A DNA stretch of 64,000 nt from Alphaproteobacteria bacterium UBA6324 (GCA_002439085.1 DJSW01000012.1:13668-77667); one strand, 5' to 3'; shown: positions 43,317 to 53,478, numbered from the stretch's first letter. Numbers and translations are program-made. The notes: a model not told the origin generated them from the letters alone.

Positions 43317-45414
43317 AGCCGGATGGATCGCGGCCGTCGCCGCCGTCGCCGTTGCGGGGTTCGCCGCCGCGGTGTGGATGAGCGCCGCCGATCCGCCCGA
43401 CGGTTTCGACCGGTTGACGGCGCGGGCGGACAGGGCGCAGTTTCTGGATCGGACGGGATTGCCGCTGAACGCGTCGTACCAAAGTTACTGGAACGTGCGC
43501 GATGTGATGCGGCTGTACGAATTTCCGCCGAAGCTGGTCGAGATGTTCGTTCGGGCGGAGGACAAGAACTTTTACATTCACGACGGCGTGGATTGGCGCG
43601 CGCGGTTGGCCGCGGCGTGGCAGAATTTGCGCGCTGGCGGGGTTGTGCGCGGCGCCAGTTCATTGACCGAGCAGGTCGCGCGGATGATCACGCCCAGACC
43701 GCGCACCCTGTTTTCCAAAATCGTCGAAGGCGTTGACGCGGCGCGGTTGGAACGCCGTTTTTCCAAAAACGATATTTTGGAGTTTTATTTAAACCAAGTC
43801 CCTTACGCCGCGAACCGCCGCGGGGTCAAGCAGGCCGCTCTGTATTACTTTTCCAAAACCCCCGACCGGCTGAGTGTGCGGGAAACGGCGGCTTTGGTCG
43901 TTTTGGTGCGCGCGCCGTCGGCGTTTGACCTGTACCGTTCACCCGATAAAATCAACCGTTTGATTAACGTCCGGCTGCGCGATTTTTTCGACGCCGGCAT
44001 TTTGAACGAAAGCGAATATCGGGCGGCGCTGGCGGAAAAAATCGCTTTGTCCGCGCCGGAACTGACCGTCGAGGCGCCGCATTTTCTGGCGTATCTGCGT
44101 TCGGCCGGATTGCCGTCGGGCGCGGCGGCGGAAACGACGCTGGACGCGCATTTGCAAAAAAAGGTCGCGGAAATGACCCGTCAAAGGTTGCGGGATTTGA
44201 AACGCCGCAATGTCGGCAACGCCGCCGTTCTGGTCGTTGACCGCGCGACGGGGGACGTTCTGGTCTGGGCGGTTGAAAGCGCCGGAAACACCGGAGCGAT
44301 CAACGCCGTTCTGACCCCGCGTCAACCCGCGTCGGCGCAAAAGCCGCTGCTGTACGCTTTGGCGTTGACCAAGGGGATGACGGCCGCGACGAAAATCAAC
44401 GACGCGCCGTTTTCCCGCGCGGTCGGCCGCGGCGTGCATCATTTCAAAAACTACAGCCGGACGCATTACGGCGAAGTGACTTTGCGCCGCGCTTTGGGCA
44501 ATTCGCTGAACATTCCCGCGTTGAAAACGGTTGAATTCGTCGGCGTGGACGCGTATTTCGATTTCCTGCGTTCGCTGGGGTTTTCGCATTTTGAAAAGGA
44601 CGCCGCCTATTACCGCGAGGGGCTGGCGCTGGGCAACGCCGAAGTCACATTGTTCGAGCTGACCCGCGCGTATCTGATGTTGGCGAACGCGGGGATGTTG
44701 AAACCGCTGCGCGCGCACAAAGGGCAGGAAGTCGAACCCGACCGCCGCGTCCTGCCCGAAACGGCGGCGACGCTGATCGGCGATATTTTGTCCGACCCGT
44801 TGGCGCGCCAACCGGAATTCGGCGCGGACAGCGTGTTGAACTTTCCCGTTCAAACGGCGGTGAAGACGGGGACATCGACCGGTTACCGCGACGCGTGGGC
44901 GATGGGGTACGACAACGGTTTCGTCGCGGGCGTGTGGATGGGAAATCTGGATTACGAACCGATGATTGACGTGACGGGGGCGGTCGGGCCCGCTTTGCTG
45001 CTGCGGTCGATTTTTACGGAATTGAACAAGATCGAAGAGCCGCGGCCGCTGTACCTTTCCCCGCGGTTGGCGCGCAAAAAGGCGGACGGCGTGACGGAAT
45101 ACTTTGATCCAGATGTTGTCGAAACCTATGCCGGCGATCCGGCCGCGCCCGCGATCGCGACGCCCGAAAACGGCGTGGAGCTGGCCGTCGATCCGCGCGT
45201 TCCGGCACGGCATCAGGCTTATCCGTTCACGGTTTCCGGATTGGAAAACGGGGATCGCGCGCGTTGGTTCGTCGATGAAAAACAGGTGGCGGAAACGGAT
45301 CGGGCGACTTTTTTCTGGCGTCCGGAAAAGGGATGCCATACAGTACGCGCGCAAATCGTTTTCGCAAACGGGGGGACGGCCGATTTGCCCGCCCGCCGGT
45401 TGACGGTCAAGTGA
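43294..45414 (+). CDS. pbpC: Penicillin-binding protein 1C
   Basis: This 706-residue bifunctional peptidoglycan synthase has one N-terminal membrane helix (10-27), a glycosyltransferase domain with Glu89 in RAEDKNFYIHDGVDW, and a transpeptidase domain. The transpeptidase motifs are Ser347 in SAQK (preceded by PA instead of PGS), SLN in GNSLNIPA, and KTGTS at 524. A C-terminal beta domain (about 615-706) matches BiPBP_C. Start codon use overlaps the alpha-2-macroglobulin gene, a pairing seen across proteobacteria for wall repair after protease attack. Confidence 0.95.
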   Translation: MFSLSRRKAGWIAAVAAVAVAGFAAAVWMSAADPPDGFDRLTARADRAQFLDRTGLPLNASYQSYWNVRDVMRLYEFPPKLVEMFVRAEDKNFYIHDGVDWRARLAAAWQNLRAGGVVRGASSLTEQVARMITPRPRTLFSKIVEGVDAARLERRFSKNDILEFYLNQVPYAANRRGVKQAALYYFSKTPDRLSVRETAALVVLVRAPSAFDLYRSPDKINRLINVRLRDFFDAGILNESEYRAALAEKIALSAPELTVEAPHFLAYLRSAGLPSGAAAETTLDAHLQKKVAEMTRQRLRDLKRRNVGNAAVLVVDRATGDVLVWAVESAGNTGAINAVLTPRQPASAQKPLLYALALTKGMTAATKINDAPFSRAVGRGVHHFKNYSRTHYGEVTLRRALGNSLNIPALKTVEFVGVDAYFDFLRSLGFSHFEKDAAYYREGLALGNAEVTLFELTRAYLMLANAGMLKPLRAHKGQEVEPDRRVLPETAATLIGDILSDPLARQPEFGADSVLNFPVQTAVKTGTSTGYRDAWAMGYDNGFVAGVWMGNLDYEPMIDVTGAVGPALLLRSIFTELNKIEEPRPLYLSPRLARKKADGVTEYFDPDVVETYAGDPAAPAIATPENGVELAVDPRVPARHQAYPFTVSGLENGDRARWFVDEKQVAETDRATFFWRPEKGCHTVRAQIVFANGGTADLPARRLTVK

Positions 45415-45420
45415 GGTGTG

Positions 45421-46677
45421 ATGACGCAAAAAACCGAATTGCTGCTGCCCGCGGGGTCGGTCGAATCTTTGGAAACCGCTTTTCTGTACGGGGCGGACGC
45501 CGTATATGCGGGGGTGCCCGCGCTGTCTTTGCGCGCCGGATGCGGATTGACGGCGGACGCGTTGGAAAACGCCATTTTCCGCGCGCACGGGGCGGGGAAA
45601 AAGATTTACCTGACGCTGAACCTGTTTTCCAAAAACGCCGATGTCGGCCGGTTGGATGAATTCGCGAAAACGGTGAACCGCCTGCGCCCCGACGGGCTGA
45701 TCGTGTCCGACCCCGGCGTGTTCATGTTCATGCGCGAACACGCGGCGCAAACGCCTTTGCACGTTTCGACACAGGCCAACGTCGGGTCGTGGCTGACGGC
45801 GAAGTTTTGGCGGGATATGGGGGCGAAAGTCTGCGTGCTGTCGCGCGAAACGACCTTTGCCGACATTTGCGAAATCAAACGCCGACTGCCCGATTTGAAA
45901 ATCGAAATGTTCGTCCACGGCGCGATGTGCATGAGCTATTCCGGCCGTTGCCTGCTGTCGGCGTTTATGGCCGGACGCAGCGCGAACCGCGGCGAATGCG
46001 CCCACGCCTGCCGGTGGAAATACAAACTGTATTTGCAAGAGGAGCAGCGCCCCGACGAATTTATGCCGGTGCAAGAGGATGACAGGGGGACGTACATCCT
46101 GAATTCGCGGGATTTGTGTCTGATGCCGAAGCTGGATTCGATTTTAAGGGCGGGGATCGACCTGTTGAAAATCGAGGGGCGCAACAAAACGCCCTATTAC
46201 GTCGCGCAAACGGCGCGCGCGTACCGCAAGGCGATCGACGATTGGTTCAATGATCCGGAAAGCTGGCGTTTTGAAAAATATCAGGCCGAGCTGGACACTC
46301 TGCAGAACCGCGGCTACACGACGGGATTTTTTGAATCGACGCCGGACGGTTCGGCGCAAAACTATGTATCGACGCGCAGCGACGGGGATTGGCGCAACGC
46401 CGCCGTGATCCGGAATTGGACGCCCGACGGCGCGGAAGTCGAGATATTTCAAAAAATCGAACGGGGCGACGTGCTGTCGTTCCTGCCGCCCGACGGAAAC
46501 GGCACGGTTGACGTTGTCGTGCGTTGCGTGATCGACGGATTGAAAAACCAAGAGGTCGAGACCGTGTCCCCCGGACGCCCGCATCAAACCGTTTTCATTG
46601 AAAACGCCGCGTTCGGAAACGTTGGCAGGGCGCGTTTGCCCGTTTTGACCGTCGCGCGCGCGCCGGCGAAACGGTGA
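45421..46677 (+). CDS. U32 family peptidase, TrhP-like
   Basis: This 418-residue protein starts LLLPAGSVESLETAFLYGADAVY, the U32 hallmark, and carries the signature EMFVHGAMCMSYSGRC. Cysteines in CAHACRW and the downstream region could hold an iron-sulfur cluster, as in the tRNA hydroxylation and 23S rRNA hydroxylation members (TrhP, RlhA). The C-terminal beta barrel is present. No U32 partner gene is adjacent. It lies six bases after pbpC in the same direction. RNA modification is more likely than proteolysis, by family. Confidence 0.87.
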   Translation: MTQKTELLLPAGSVESLETAFLYGADAVYAGVPALSLRAGCGLTADALENAIFRAHGAGKKIYLTLNLFSKNADVGRLDEFAKTVNRLRPDGLIVSDPGVFMFMREHAAQTPLHVSTQANVGSWLTAKFWRDMGAKVCVLSRETTFADICEIKRRLPDLKIEMFVHGAMCMSYSGRCLLSAFMAGRSANRGECAHACRWKYKLYLQEEQRPDEFMPVQEDDRGTYILNSRDLCLMPKLDSILRAGIDLLKIEGRNKTPYYVAQTARAYRKAIDDWFNDPESWRFEKYQAELDTLQNRGYTTGFFESTPDGSAQNYVSTRSDGDWRNAAVIRNWTPDGAEVEIFQKIERGDVLSFLPPDGNGTVDVVVRCVIDGLKNQEVETVSPGRPHQTVFIENAAFGNVGRARLPVLTVARAPAKR

Positions 46678-46687
46678 TGGGTTTTTT

Positions 46688-46716
46688 TTGATTTTTTTCC
46701 GCCTTTTTGTTAAGAT
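46688..46716 (+). promoter_or_regulatory. Promoter of the lipoprotein-TCA transcript
   Basis: TTGATT (46688-46693) and TAAGAT (46711-46716) are 17 bases apart in a T-rich gap, 30 bases before the first lipoprotein start. No other gap or terminator occurs until 55944. Confidence 0.65.
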
Positions 46717-46746
46717 GCCGGTGGTTTGAATTTAAGGGGACGTCCG

Positions 46747-47418
46747 ATGAACAAAGCTTTTAAATTATTCGGTTTGACGGTTGCGCTGGCGGGATGCGCG
46801 GCGGCGCCGGAAACGGCCAAAACGGCGGCGGTCAGGCTGTCGCTGACGGATCGGGTGCAGGCGGCCGTCGTTGAAACGCAGCAAAAGGCCGCGGCGGGGC
46901 TGCCCGACGAAATCGCGGGGATGAAATCCGTCGAACCCGTCGCCGACCGTGAAAAGAACCAGCGCGGCGCCGGATTCACGCGCGTTTACACCGCCGACGA
47001 CATCGTGGCGACGGTGTTTGTTTACAACAACCAGACTTTCGGCGTTCCGGCGGAAATCACACCCGATATGGAAACGCTGATGGAAAAGCATTTGCAGGAA
47101 TTTCAGGCGATGCAGGATTCGGGGCTGTACGCGAACGTCAAGGCGGGAACGCCCAAAACACGCACGTTCCGTTGGCGCGGCGTTTCGTATCAGGTTTTGG
47201 AAAGCGACGTCAAATTCACCCAGCGCGACGAGGACAAGGCGTCCCTGTTGGTTTTGGGGGCGAATCCCGATTTGATGACGTTCGTGCGCATTCGCTACAC
47301 TTATCCGAAATCGCAGCAGGCGGCCGCCGCGAAAAAACAGCCGGTTTTCACCCGAACGGTTTTCGTCGCCCTGCACGATTTCGCCGAAGCGCAAAAAACG
47401 CCCGTCGCGGAACAGTGA
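46747..47418 (+). CDS. Lipoprotein of unknown function, first gene of TCA transcript
   Basis: The 223-residue product has a lipobox at VALAGC after a short signal peptide. Residues 60-150 contain a repeated pattern of mixed strands (ADDIVATVFVYNNQTFG, then TPDMETLMEKHLQEFQAMQ). A later strand TFRWRGVSYQVLESDVKF and a final RIRYTYPKSQQAAAAKK follow. Asp at mature +2 is absent, so it probably goes to the outer membrane. It is the first of eight same-strand genes. Its family is not recognised. Confidence 0.75.
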   Translation: MNKAFKLFGLTVALAGCAAAPETAKTAAVRLSLTDRVQAAVVETQQKAAAGLPDEIAGMKSVEPVADREKNQRGAGFTRVYTADDIVATVFVYNNQTFGVPAEITPDMETLMEKHLQEFQAMQDSGLYANVKAGTPKTRTFRWRGVSYQVLESDVKFTQRDEDKASLLVLGANPDLMTFVRIRYTYPKSQQAAAAKKQPVFTRTVFVALHDFAEAQKTPVAEQ

Positions 47419-47433
47419 TCCGACGGGGGACGC

Positions 47434-47862
47434 ATGAAAAAAATATTCTTTTTGTTGTGTTTCGCGCTGGCCGGATGCGCCGCGGTCGTCAGTCCGGAAA
47501 CCGAGGTCGCACAGACATTGAGCACGATGAATCAAGCTTACAGGGACAAGGACGCCGACCGGTTCATGTCCTTTGTCAGTCCGGAATACCGCGGCGACCG
47601 CGACGAATTCCAAATCGCCGTTGAAAACGATTTCGCCGGTTTCGCGCAGGTGGATTGCCGGATGTCCGTTTTTCAGGTGCTGATCGACCCCGAAACGGGG
47701 ATTTACACGGCGTCCGTTTATTATTCCCGAACCGCGCGTTCGCCCCGTTTCGGCACGGACAACCGCGGCGGCGACGCCGTTTTGACGTTCACCAAGGATG
47801 AAAACGGGCTGCGGCTGATCGAAATGTCGTCGCCCGCCCCTTACGGGCTGATCAATCCCTAA
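47434..47862 (+). CDS. Small lipoprotein with NTF2-like domain
   Basis: The 142-residue product has lipobox FALAGC. The mature part of 120 residues has the helix-then-curved-sheet pattern of NTF2-like folds: TMNQAYRDKDADRFMSFVSPEYRG, then FAQVDCRMSVFQVLID and YTASVYYSR. Such domains often bind small ligands or partner proteins. It lies 15 bases after the other lipoprotein and 15 before acnB. Function is unknown. Confidence 0.7.
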   Translation: MKKIFFLLCFALAGCAAVVSPETEVAQTLSTMNQAYRDKDADRFMSFVSPEYRGDRDEFQIAVENDFAGFAQVDCRMSVFQVLIDPETGIYTASVYYSRTARSPRFGTDNRGGDAVLTFTKDENGLRLIEMSSPAPYGLINP

Positions 47863-47877
47863 CAAGGAAACTTTTCC

Positions 47878-50406
47878 ATGACCGATGAAGAAACTTTGCT
47901 GGCTTATTACGCGGCATACGACGCGCCGCGCGCGTTCAATCCCAAACATCCCGAAGACGGCGTTTTGTCCCGAAAACAGGACGGGTTGCCGCCGAAGCCG
48001 TTGACCGCGGCGGAAACGGCCGCCTGCGTTTCCCTGTTGGAAAAAGGGGAAAGAACGGCGGAAACGCTGGATCTGCTGTTAAACCGCGTCGCGAACGGAA
48101 CGGGCGAGGCCGCCGCCGTCAAGGCCGCTTTTCTGGGGCGCGTCGCCGCCAAAGAGGCGACGGTTGAGGGATTGTCGCCGAAACAGGCGATTGAACGGTT
48201 GGCGGATATGAAAGGCGGGTGGAACATTCCCGTTCTGGTTTCCCTGCTGAATCGCGAAGACACGGCCGCCGCCGCCGTCGCTGCCCTGTCGAATCTGGTG
48301 TTGGTGCATCAGGCGGTTCAAGATGTCGCGAAGCTGGGCGAAGCCGGAAACAAACACGCGGCCGCTTTGCTGGAAAGCTGGGCGCGCGCCAAATGGTTTT
48401 CCAACCGTCCGCCGCTGGAGGATGTGACGACGCTGGTCGTGTTCAAAATCCCCGATGAGATCGAGGCATCTACCGATTTCCTGTCCCATTCCAAGGGCGG
48501 GCACACGCGCACGGACGTTCCGTTCCACGGCAAACACTATTTTATGAACGCGGAAATGCTGGACGCGTTGAACGCGTTGAAATCGGCGCACCCCGACATT
48601 CCCGTCGCGCTGGCGGCCGACCGGATCGGGACGAGTTCGTCGCGCAAATCGGGCATGAACAATGTTGAATGGAACATCGGCGTCGAAAACGCGGACACGC
48701 GGTTTCAACCCGACAAAAAAACGCGCGCCGTGATTTTCGCGGGACGCGTGCTGGGGCCCATTTTCGCCAAAACGGCGCAGGACATGGGGTCGATTATCGT
48801 GCGCGTGAACACGGATGTTTTGCATACGGGCGACATCGTGCGCGCGGTGTGGCGCACGGGCGATCTGCTGAACAAAGACGGGGCGGTCGTCGCGACGTTC
48901 CTGCCGTTGACGCAATCCGAGCAGGACGCGTTGCGCGCGGGCGGGGCGACGATGTTCCGCATGGGAAAGATTTTGACCGCCGCGGCATCCGCCGCTTTGG
49001 GAAAAAGTTTTGATTTGCCCTATGCCGTTGAACGGGTCGAGGATGTCGAACGGCCGATGACGGCGGCGCAAAAAGTGATTGCCGCGGCCGCCGGATTGAA
49101 AAGCGTCCGCGCGGGGCAAACCGTGTATGCGCGTGTGGACACGGTGGCGTCGCAGGACACGACGGGCGGCATGACCGTGCAGGAATTGCAGGGGACTTTG
49201 GCGGCGATGAAGCTGGCCGTTCCGCTGTTTTTGCAATCCCAATGCCACAACGCCGCGCTGGGGTTCAGGACGCCCGCCGTCGTCGGCGCGAACGGGGCTT
49301 TGGTCGATTTCGTTAAAAAATTCGGCGGAATCGCGCTGAACATGGGGGACGGCATCATTCATTCGTGGCTGAACGAGCTGGTCGTTCCGGACACAATCGT
49401 CGTCGGCGGGGATTCGCACACGCGCACTCCGACGGCGTTGAGCTTTCCGCTGGGGTCGGGCGGCGTCGCCGAGGCCGCCGCGACGGGCGTGACGGAAATC
49501 ACCGTTCCCGAAAGCGTGTTGGTCGTGTTAAAAGGCGAATTAAAGCAAAACATCACCGTGCGCGATCTGGTGAACTACATTCCCTACAAGGCGCAAAAGC
49601 TTTTCGGCAAAAACGTTTTCGAGGGGACGATCATCGAATTCCGGCGGATCGGAACGCCGTTCGACATGATCGACGTTTTCAAAATGACGAACGCGTCGGC
49701 GGAACGGTCGGCGGCGGCGGCGTATTTCGAGCAAAGTTCCGAAGCGGTCGCGGCCTATGTCGATTCGCATTCGCTGCCGATTGTGGAAAAGCTGATCAAG
49801 GCGGGATACGACAACAACGGCGCGTTGGAACGCCGGATGTGCGTTTTGCGCGATTACGTCGAAAATCCGCATAAGGCGCGGGCGGACGCGGACGCGTCCT
49901 ACGCCGCCGTTTTGGAAATTGATCTGGGTGAAATAGACCAACCGTTTATTGCGTGTCCGCATACGCCCGACAACGTCAAGCCGTTGAGCGAAGTCGCGGG
50001 GACGTCGGCGGGATTTTGTTTCGTCGGATCGTGTATGTCGGGGGAAAAGGACTTTGCCGCCTTTGAACGCATCACGCGCGGATTTGAAAAGCTGCCCGTT
50101 GAAACGTGGATCGCGCCGCCGACGCGTTTGATTGAACGGGATTTGGAACGCGCGCAGGTGTTGCAGGCCTTGACCGACCGCGGCGCGCGGATCGAAATTT
50201 CCGGTTGTTCGCTGTGCATGGGCAATCAGGAACGCGTCAAAGGCGAACGCAACGTTTTGACGACTTCGACCCGCAATTTCAAAGGGCGCATGGGCGACGC
50301 GGCGTCCGTTTATCTGGTGTCCGCCCAGTTGGCCGCCGTGGCGGCGATCGGGGGCGCGTTCCCGACGGTTGACGAATATTTCAGGGTGGTTGCGGAAAAT
50401 GGTTGA
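47878..50406 (+). CDS. acnB: Aconitate hydratase B
   Basis: The 842-residue enzyme interconverts citrate and isocitrate. It has the AcnB layout: N-terminal HEAT-like helical domain (1-160), swivelling domain (SGMNNVEWNIGVEN), then the three catalytic domains with GGDSHTRTP. The cluster cysteines are in GSCMSG and SGCSLCMGNQ, as in E. coli AcnB. Slightly shorter than usual (about 865). It overlaps the IDH-like gene by eight bases. AcnB is also an iron-responsive RNA-binding protein in E. coli. Confidence 0.95.
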   Translation: MTDEETLLAYYAAYDAPRAFNPKHPEDGVLSRKQDGLPPKPLTAAETAACVSLLEKGERTAETLDLLLNRVANGTGEAAAVKAAFLGRVAAKEATVEGLSPKQAIERLADMKGGWNIPVLVSLLNREDTAAAAVAALSNLVLVHQAVQDVAKLGEAGNKHAAALLESWARAKWFSNRPPLEDVTTLVVFKIPDEIEASTDFLSHSKGGHTRTDVPFHGKHYFMNAEMLDALNALKSAHPDIPVALAADRIGTSSSRKSGMNNVEWNIGVENADTRFQPDKKTRAVIFAGRVLGPIFAKTAQDMGSIIVRVNTDVLHTGDIVRAVWRTGDLLNKDGAVVATFLPLTQSEQDALRAGGATMFRMGKILTAAASAALGKSFDLPYAVERVEDVERPMTAAQKVIAAAAGLKSVRAGQTVYARVDTVASQDTTGGMTVQELQGTLAAMKLAVPLFLQSQCHNAALGFRTPAVVGANGALVDFVKKFGGIALNMGDGIIHSWLNELVVPDTIVVGGDSHTRTPTALSFPLGSGGVAEAAATGVTEITVPESVLVVLKGELKQNITVRDLVNYIPYKAQKLFGKNVFEGTIIEFRRIGTPFDMIDVFKMTNASAERSAAAAYFEQSSEAVAAYVDSHSLPIVEKLIKAGYDNNGALERRMCVLRDYVENPHKARADADASYAAVLEIDLGEIDQPFIACPHTPDNVKPLSEVAGTSAGFCFVGSCMSGEKDFAAFERITRGFEKLPVETWIAPPTRLIERDLERAQVLQALTDRGARIEISGCSLCMGNQERVKGERNVLTTSTRNFKGRMGDAASVYLVSAQLAAVAAIGGAFPTVDEYFRVVAENG

Positions 50407-52180
50407 GGCTTTTGTTGATGTCGCCCTGCCCGAAGAGGCGGCGGGCGCGGCGTATGAAATCGTGAAAAACGAACTGATCGTCCCCTTTGCGAATTTCATC
50501 GGTGAAAAGCGGGTGCGTGAACATGATTGGAGCTTGAAAGCCCGTATTCAAACCGACGGTGAGGTCGTCCGCGAAACGGTCGAAATGGCGGGCGGCGACA
50601 AAAAGGCCGTGCTGGTCAAAGGCCCGGGCGTTACGCCGACCAAGGAACAGACGCGGGAAATGCTGGCATTGCTGGGCGACGACCGGCGGCCGGAGGATCT
50701 GAGCAAGCTGGCGACGGGGACGCCGAACGGCTATATGCGCGGGCATTGGCTGGTCAAAGGAAATTTGGAACGCTATGAAAACCCCGGCGTGGCGGGGCTG
50801 ATCGAACCGGTTTTGCCCGATTACGCCGACGCGGGGAAAATCGACGTGATGTATTTGGACGGCGGCCGCGCGAAGGACGGATTCTTTTTCGTTTCGGACG
50901 CCGATTGCGACGTGCGCGTCGATTTCAATCGCAAAACGGTGCGCGAAACCGAACGCCTGTCCGCCGGCTCCGCCGTTTACGCCAAAGTGACGCGCCGCGC
51001 CGATGTCGTGTCGCTGTGCGACCGCGCGATCGAAAAGGGCGACGAGATCGTGTTTATGTCGAAATATACGGTGCGGCCGGAATTGGACGGCGAAAAGAAA
51101 AAAATCTACAACGACCGGCGCGAATTTCACGGATTGGACAGGCGCGAGGGCAATCAGGGCGATATCGTTGACGCGGCGTTCGCGCGAATGCTGACGCGTC
51201 CGGTTGAACGGGATACGACGGTTTTGGTGCCCGATCCGTCCTACGGTCCCAAAGTCGCGGCCGTGTTGAACGCGGCCTATGCCTGTGGCGTGAAAAAGCC
51301 CGTCGGCGAATTTTCCGTGTGCCGGTTTTCCGCGGGCAAAAGCGAATACGGCGGTTTGAACCAAGTCGCCGCGCAAGACGGGGAATACAGGCTGTACGTC
51401 GGCAAACGCGAAATCCGCATTCCCGTCAAGGCCGGCGATATGTTCGAGGAAATGCACTACGATTACGCGGACGCCGACCGGTACGTCAAGCAGGTGTTCC
51501 GTCAGGCCGCCTTGAAACGTTACGACCGCGTCGTGTTCGCTTTCGACGAATCGGATTCTTACGACGTTCCCGTCGTCAGGGCGGCGCGCGCCGAGGCGTT
51601 GAAACAAAAAAAGGTCGAGGGCGACGATTTCCTGATTATGAAACCCGACGCGGCGGCCGTGATGATGTTTTGCGCCCCGATGCCGGGGGGGACGTGTTAC
51701 GCCTATGACAACCTGTGGGGCGACATCGTGTCCGACGCGATGGATTTGGGGGCGAGCGTCGCTTCGGTCAATTCGGTGATCTTGTTGGCCGACGGGCGCG
51801 TCTGGCCGGAAATGGGCGGGGCGGGGACGGCGCCCGATTTGCTGCGTCTGGCGCGCAAGGAGGGATTTTTGCGCTACGACCCGATCCCCGTGATTGAAGG
51901 AATGGCGATCGGGTTCGCGCAGGCCGCCGCCGCGGAACCGGAAAACGCCAAGCTGAAATCCTACGCCGACGGTTTGCACACCGCGTGCGTCAACGTGCTG
52001 AAAAAGGGGATCGCCACGCCCGATTTGGTGTCAAAGCTGAGATCCGCGCAAAAGACCGGCGTTGACACGGCGTCCTTTGTCAAAGCGGTGAGGGTGGAAT
52101 TGTTAACACTTTTGGGGCTACAACAACAGGCAGAGGATCAAAAGCGCGTTTTGCGCGAAACAATGAGGGAAATCAGATGA
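50399..52180 (+). CDS. Divergent isocitrate dehydrogenase-like protein
   Basis: The 593-residue product sits between acnB and gltA, where icd would be expected. The NLWGDIVSDAMDLGASVASV stretch at 438-457 and GGAGTAPDL at 473-481 match the isocitrate/isopropylmalate dehydrogenase superfamily, and KGPGVTPTKEQTREMLAL resembles the substrate loop. It is longer than type I (about 420) and shorter than the monomeric type II (about 740), with extra sequence at 190-350. Coenzyme choice is not readable. The start overlaps the acnB stop and the end overlaps gltA by four bases, so it is coupled to both. Confidence 0.75.
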   Translation: MVEAFVDVALPEEAAGAAYEIVKNELIVPFANFIGEKRVREHDWSLKARIQTDGEVVRETVEMAGGDKKAVLVKGPGVTPTKEQTREMLALLGDDRRPEDLSKLATGTPNGYMRGHWLVKGNLERYENPGVAGLIEPVLPDYADAGKIDVMYLDGGRAKDGFFFVSDADCDVRVDFNRKTVRETERLSAGSAVYAKVTRRADVVSLCDRAIEKGDEIVFMSKYTVRPELDGEKKKIYNDRREFHGLDRREGNQGDIVDAAFARMLTRPVERDTTVLVPDPSYGPKVAAVLNAAYACGVKKPVGEFSVCRFSAGKSEYGGLNQVAAQDGEYRLYVGKREIRIPVKAGDMFEEMHYDYADADRYVKQVFRQAALKRYDRVVFAFDESDSYDVPVVRAARAEALKQKKVEGDDFLIMKPDAAAVMMFCAPMPGGTCYAYDNLWGDIVSDAMDLGASVASVNSVILLADGRVWPEMGGAGTAPDLLRLARKEGFLRYDPIPVIEGMAIGFAQAAAAEPENAKLKSYADGLHTACVNVLKKGIATPDLVSKLRSAQKTGVDTASFVKAVRVELLTLLGLQQQAEDQKRVLRETMREIR

Positions 52181-53478
52181 CATCGGTCAGGTTGGAATAC
52201 GGCGGCAAAACGGTCGATTTGCCCGTCCTGCGTTCGACAACGGGTGAAGAATGCATCGACATCACGGAATTGCGGGCGAAAACGGGGTTGACGACGTTCG
52301 ACCCCGGATTCGGCAACACCGCCGCGTGCGCCAGCAAAATCACCTATGTCAACGGGGAAAAGGGCATCCTGCGCTATCGCGGGATTCCGATCGAAACCGT
52401 CGCGGAAAAAATGACGTTCGTCGAAACGGCGTGGCTGCTGATTTACGGGCGGCTGCCGACCATGGCGGAAATGAAAGCGTTCAGCACCCGCTTGACGAAC
52501 AACGAATTGCTGCACGAGGGGCTGCTGCACCATTTCGACGCTTTTCCGCCGAACGGCCAGCCGATGTCGATTTTGTCGGCGGTCGTCAATTCGCTGATCT
52601 GCTATTCGCCGGAGATTATGGACACGACGGACGAGGAAGCCATGCGCAATGCCGTCGCCGCCATTATTTCAAAGGTGCGTACGATCGCCGCTTTTTCATA
52701 CCGCAAGGCGATGGGGTTGCCGTTCGTGTATCCCGATCCGGCGCGCAGCTATTGCGAAAATTTCCTGCACATGATGTTTTCCATTCCGCACCGGCCGCAC
52801 CAGCCGACGCCCGAGGCGGTCAAGGCGCTGAACTTGTTTTTGATGTTGCACGCCGACCACGAACAGAATTGTTCGACATCGACGGTGCGCATTGTCGGAT
52901 CGGCGGAAACAAACCTGTTTTCGTCGGTCGCGTCCGGCGTGTGCGCGCTGTGGGGCAAATTGCACGGCGGGGCGAACGTCGCCGTGTTTGAGATGCTGTC
53001 CCGATTGGCCAACGGCGACGAAAGCGTCGAATCGTTTGTCGAACGCGTGAAAAACAAGCAGGCGCGCCTGATGGGGTTCGGACACCGCGTTTACAAAACG
53101 TTCGATCCGCGCGCCAAGATTTTGAAAAAGGCCGTTTTCGATTTGCTGGAAACGGAACGGGCGGACGATCCGCTGATCAACATCGCGCTGAAGCTGGAGG
53201 AAACGGCTTTGAACGACGATTATTTCAAGGAACGCCACCTGTATCCGAACGTCGATTTTTATTCCGGTATGATTTTGCGCGCGCTGCGTATTCCGCTGAA
53301 TATGTACACGGTGATGTTCGCGATCGGGCGCGTCCCCGGATGGATCGCCCATTGGCGCGAAGGCAATGAGGGCGCGCGCCGTTTGGTGCGGCCGCGCCAG
53401 CTGTACCAAGGGGCGGTCGAAACGCCGTTTTTGCCGCTTGATCTGCGTCAGGACGAAGAATGGGACAATGAAAAATGA
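52177..53478 (+). CDS. gltA: Citrate synthase
   Basis: The 433-residue enzyme condenses oxaloacetate with acetyl-CoA. It has the type II N-terminal region (CIDITELRAKTGLTTFDPGF) found in hexameric Gram-negative enzymes. The active site motifs are LHADHEQNCSTSTVR, GANVAVFEMLSRL and MGFGHRVYKTFDPRA. It uses ATGA overlaps at both ends, with the IDH-like gene before it and the Fic-MerR gene after it. Confidence 0.96.
   Translation: MTSVRLEYGGKTVDLPVLRSTTGEECIDITELRAKTGLTTFDPGFGNTAACASKITYVNGEKGILRYRGIPIETVAEKMTFVETAWLLIYGRLPTMAEMKAFSTRLTNNELLHEGLLHHFDAFPPNGQPMSILSAVVNSLICYSPEIMDTTDEEAMRNAVAAIISKVRTIAAFSYRKAMGLPFVYPDPARSYCENFLHMMFSIPHRPHQPTPEAVKALNLFLMLHADHEQNCSTSTVRIVGSAETNLFSSVASGVCALWGKLHGGANVAVFEMLSRLANGDESVESFVERVKNKQARLMGFGHRVYKTFDPRAKILKKAVFDLLETERADDPLINIALKLEETALNDDYFKERHLYPNVDFYSGMILRALRIPLNMYTVMFAIGRVPGWIAHWREGNEGARRLVRPRQLYQGAVETPFLPLDLRQDEEWDNEK

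Noticed and set aside
43294..45414. PBP1C as an inactive enzyme because its active-site block reads PASAQK rather than PGSTxK.
   Set aside because: SxxK, SxN and KTGT are all present at the expected spacing, so the transpeptidase can be active.
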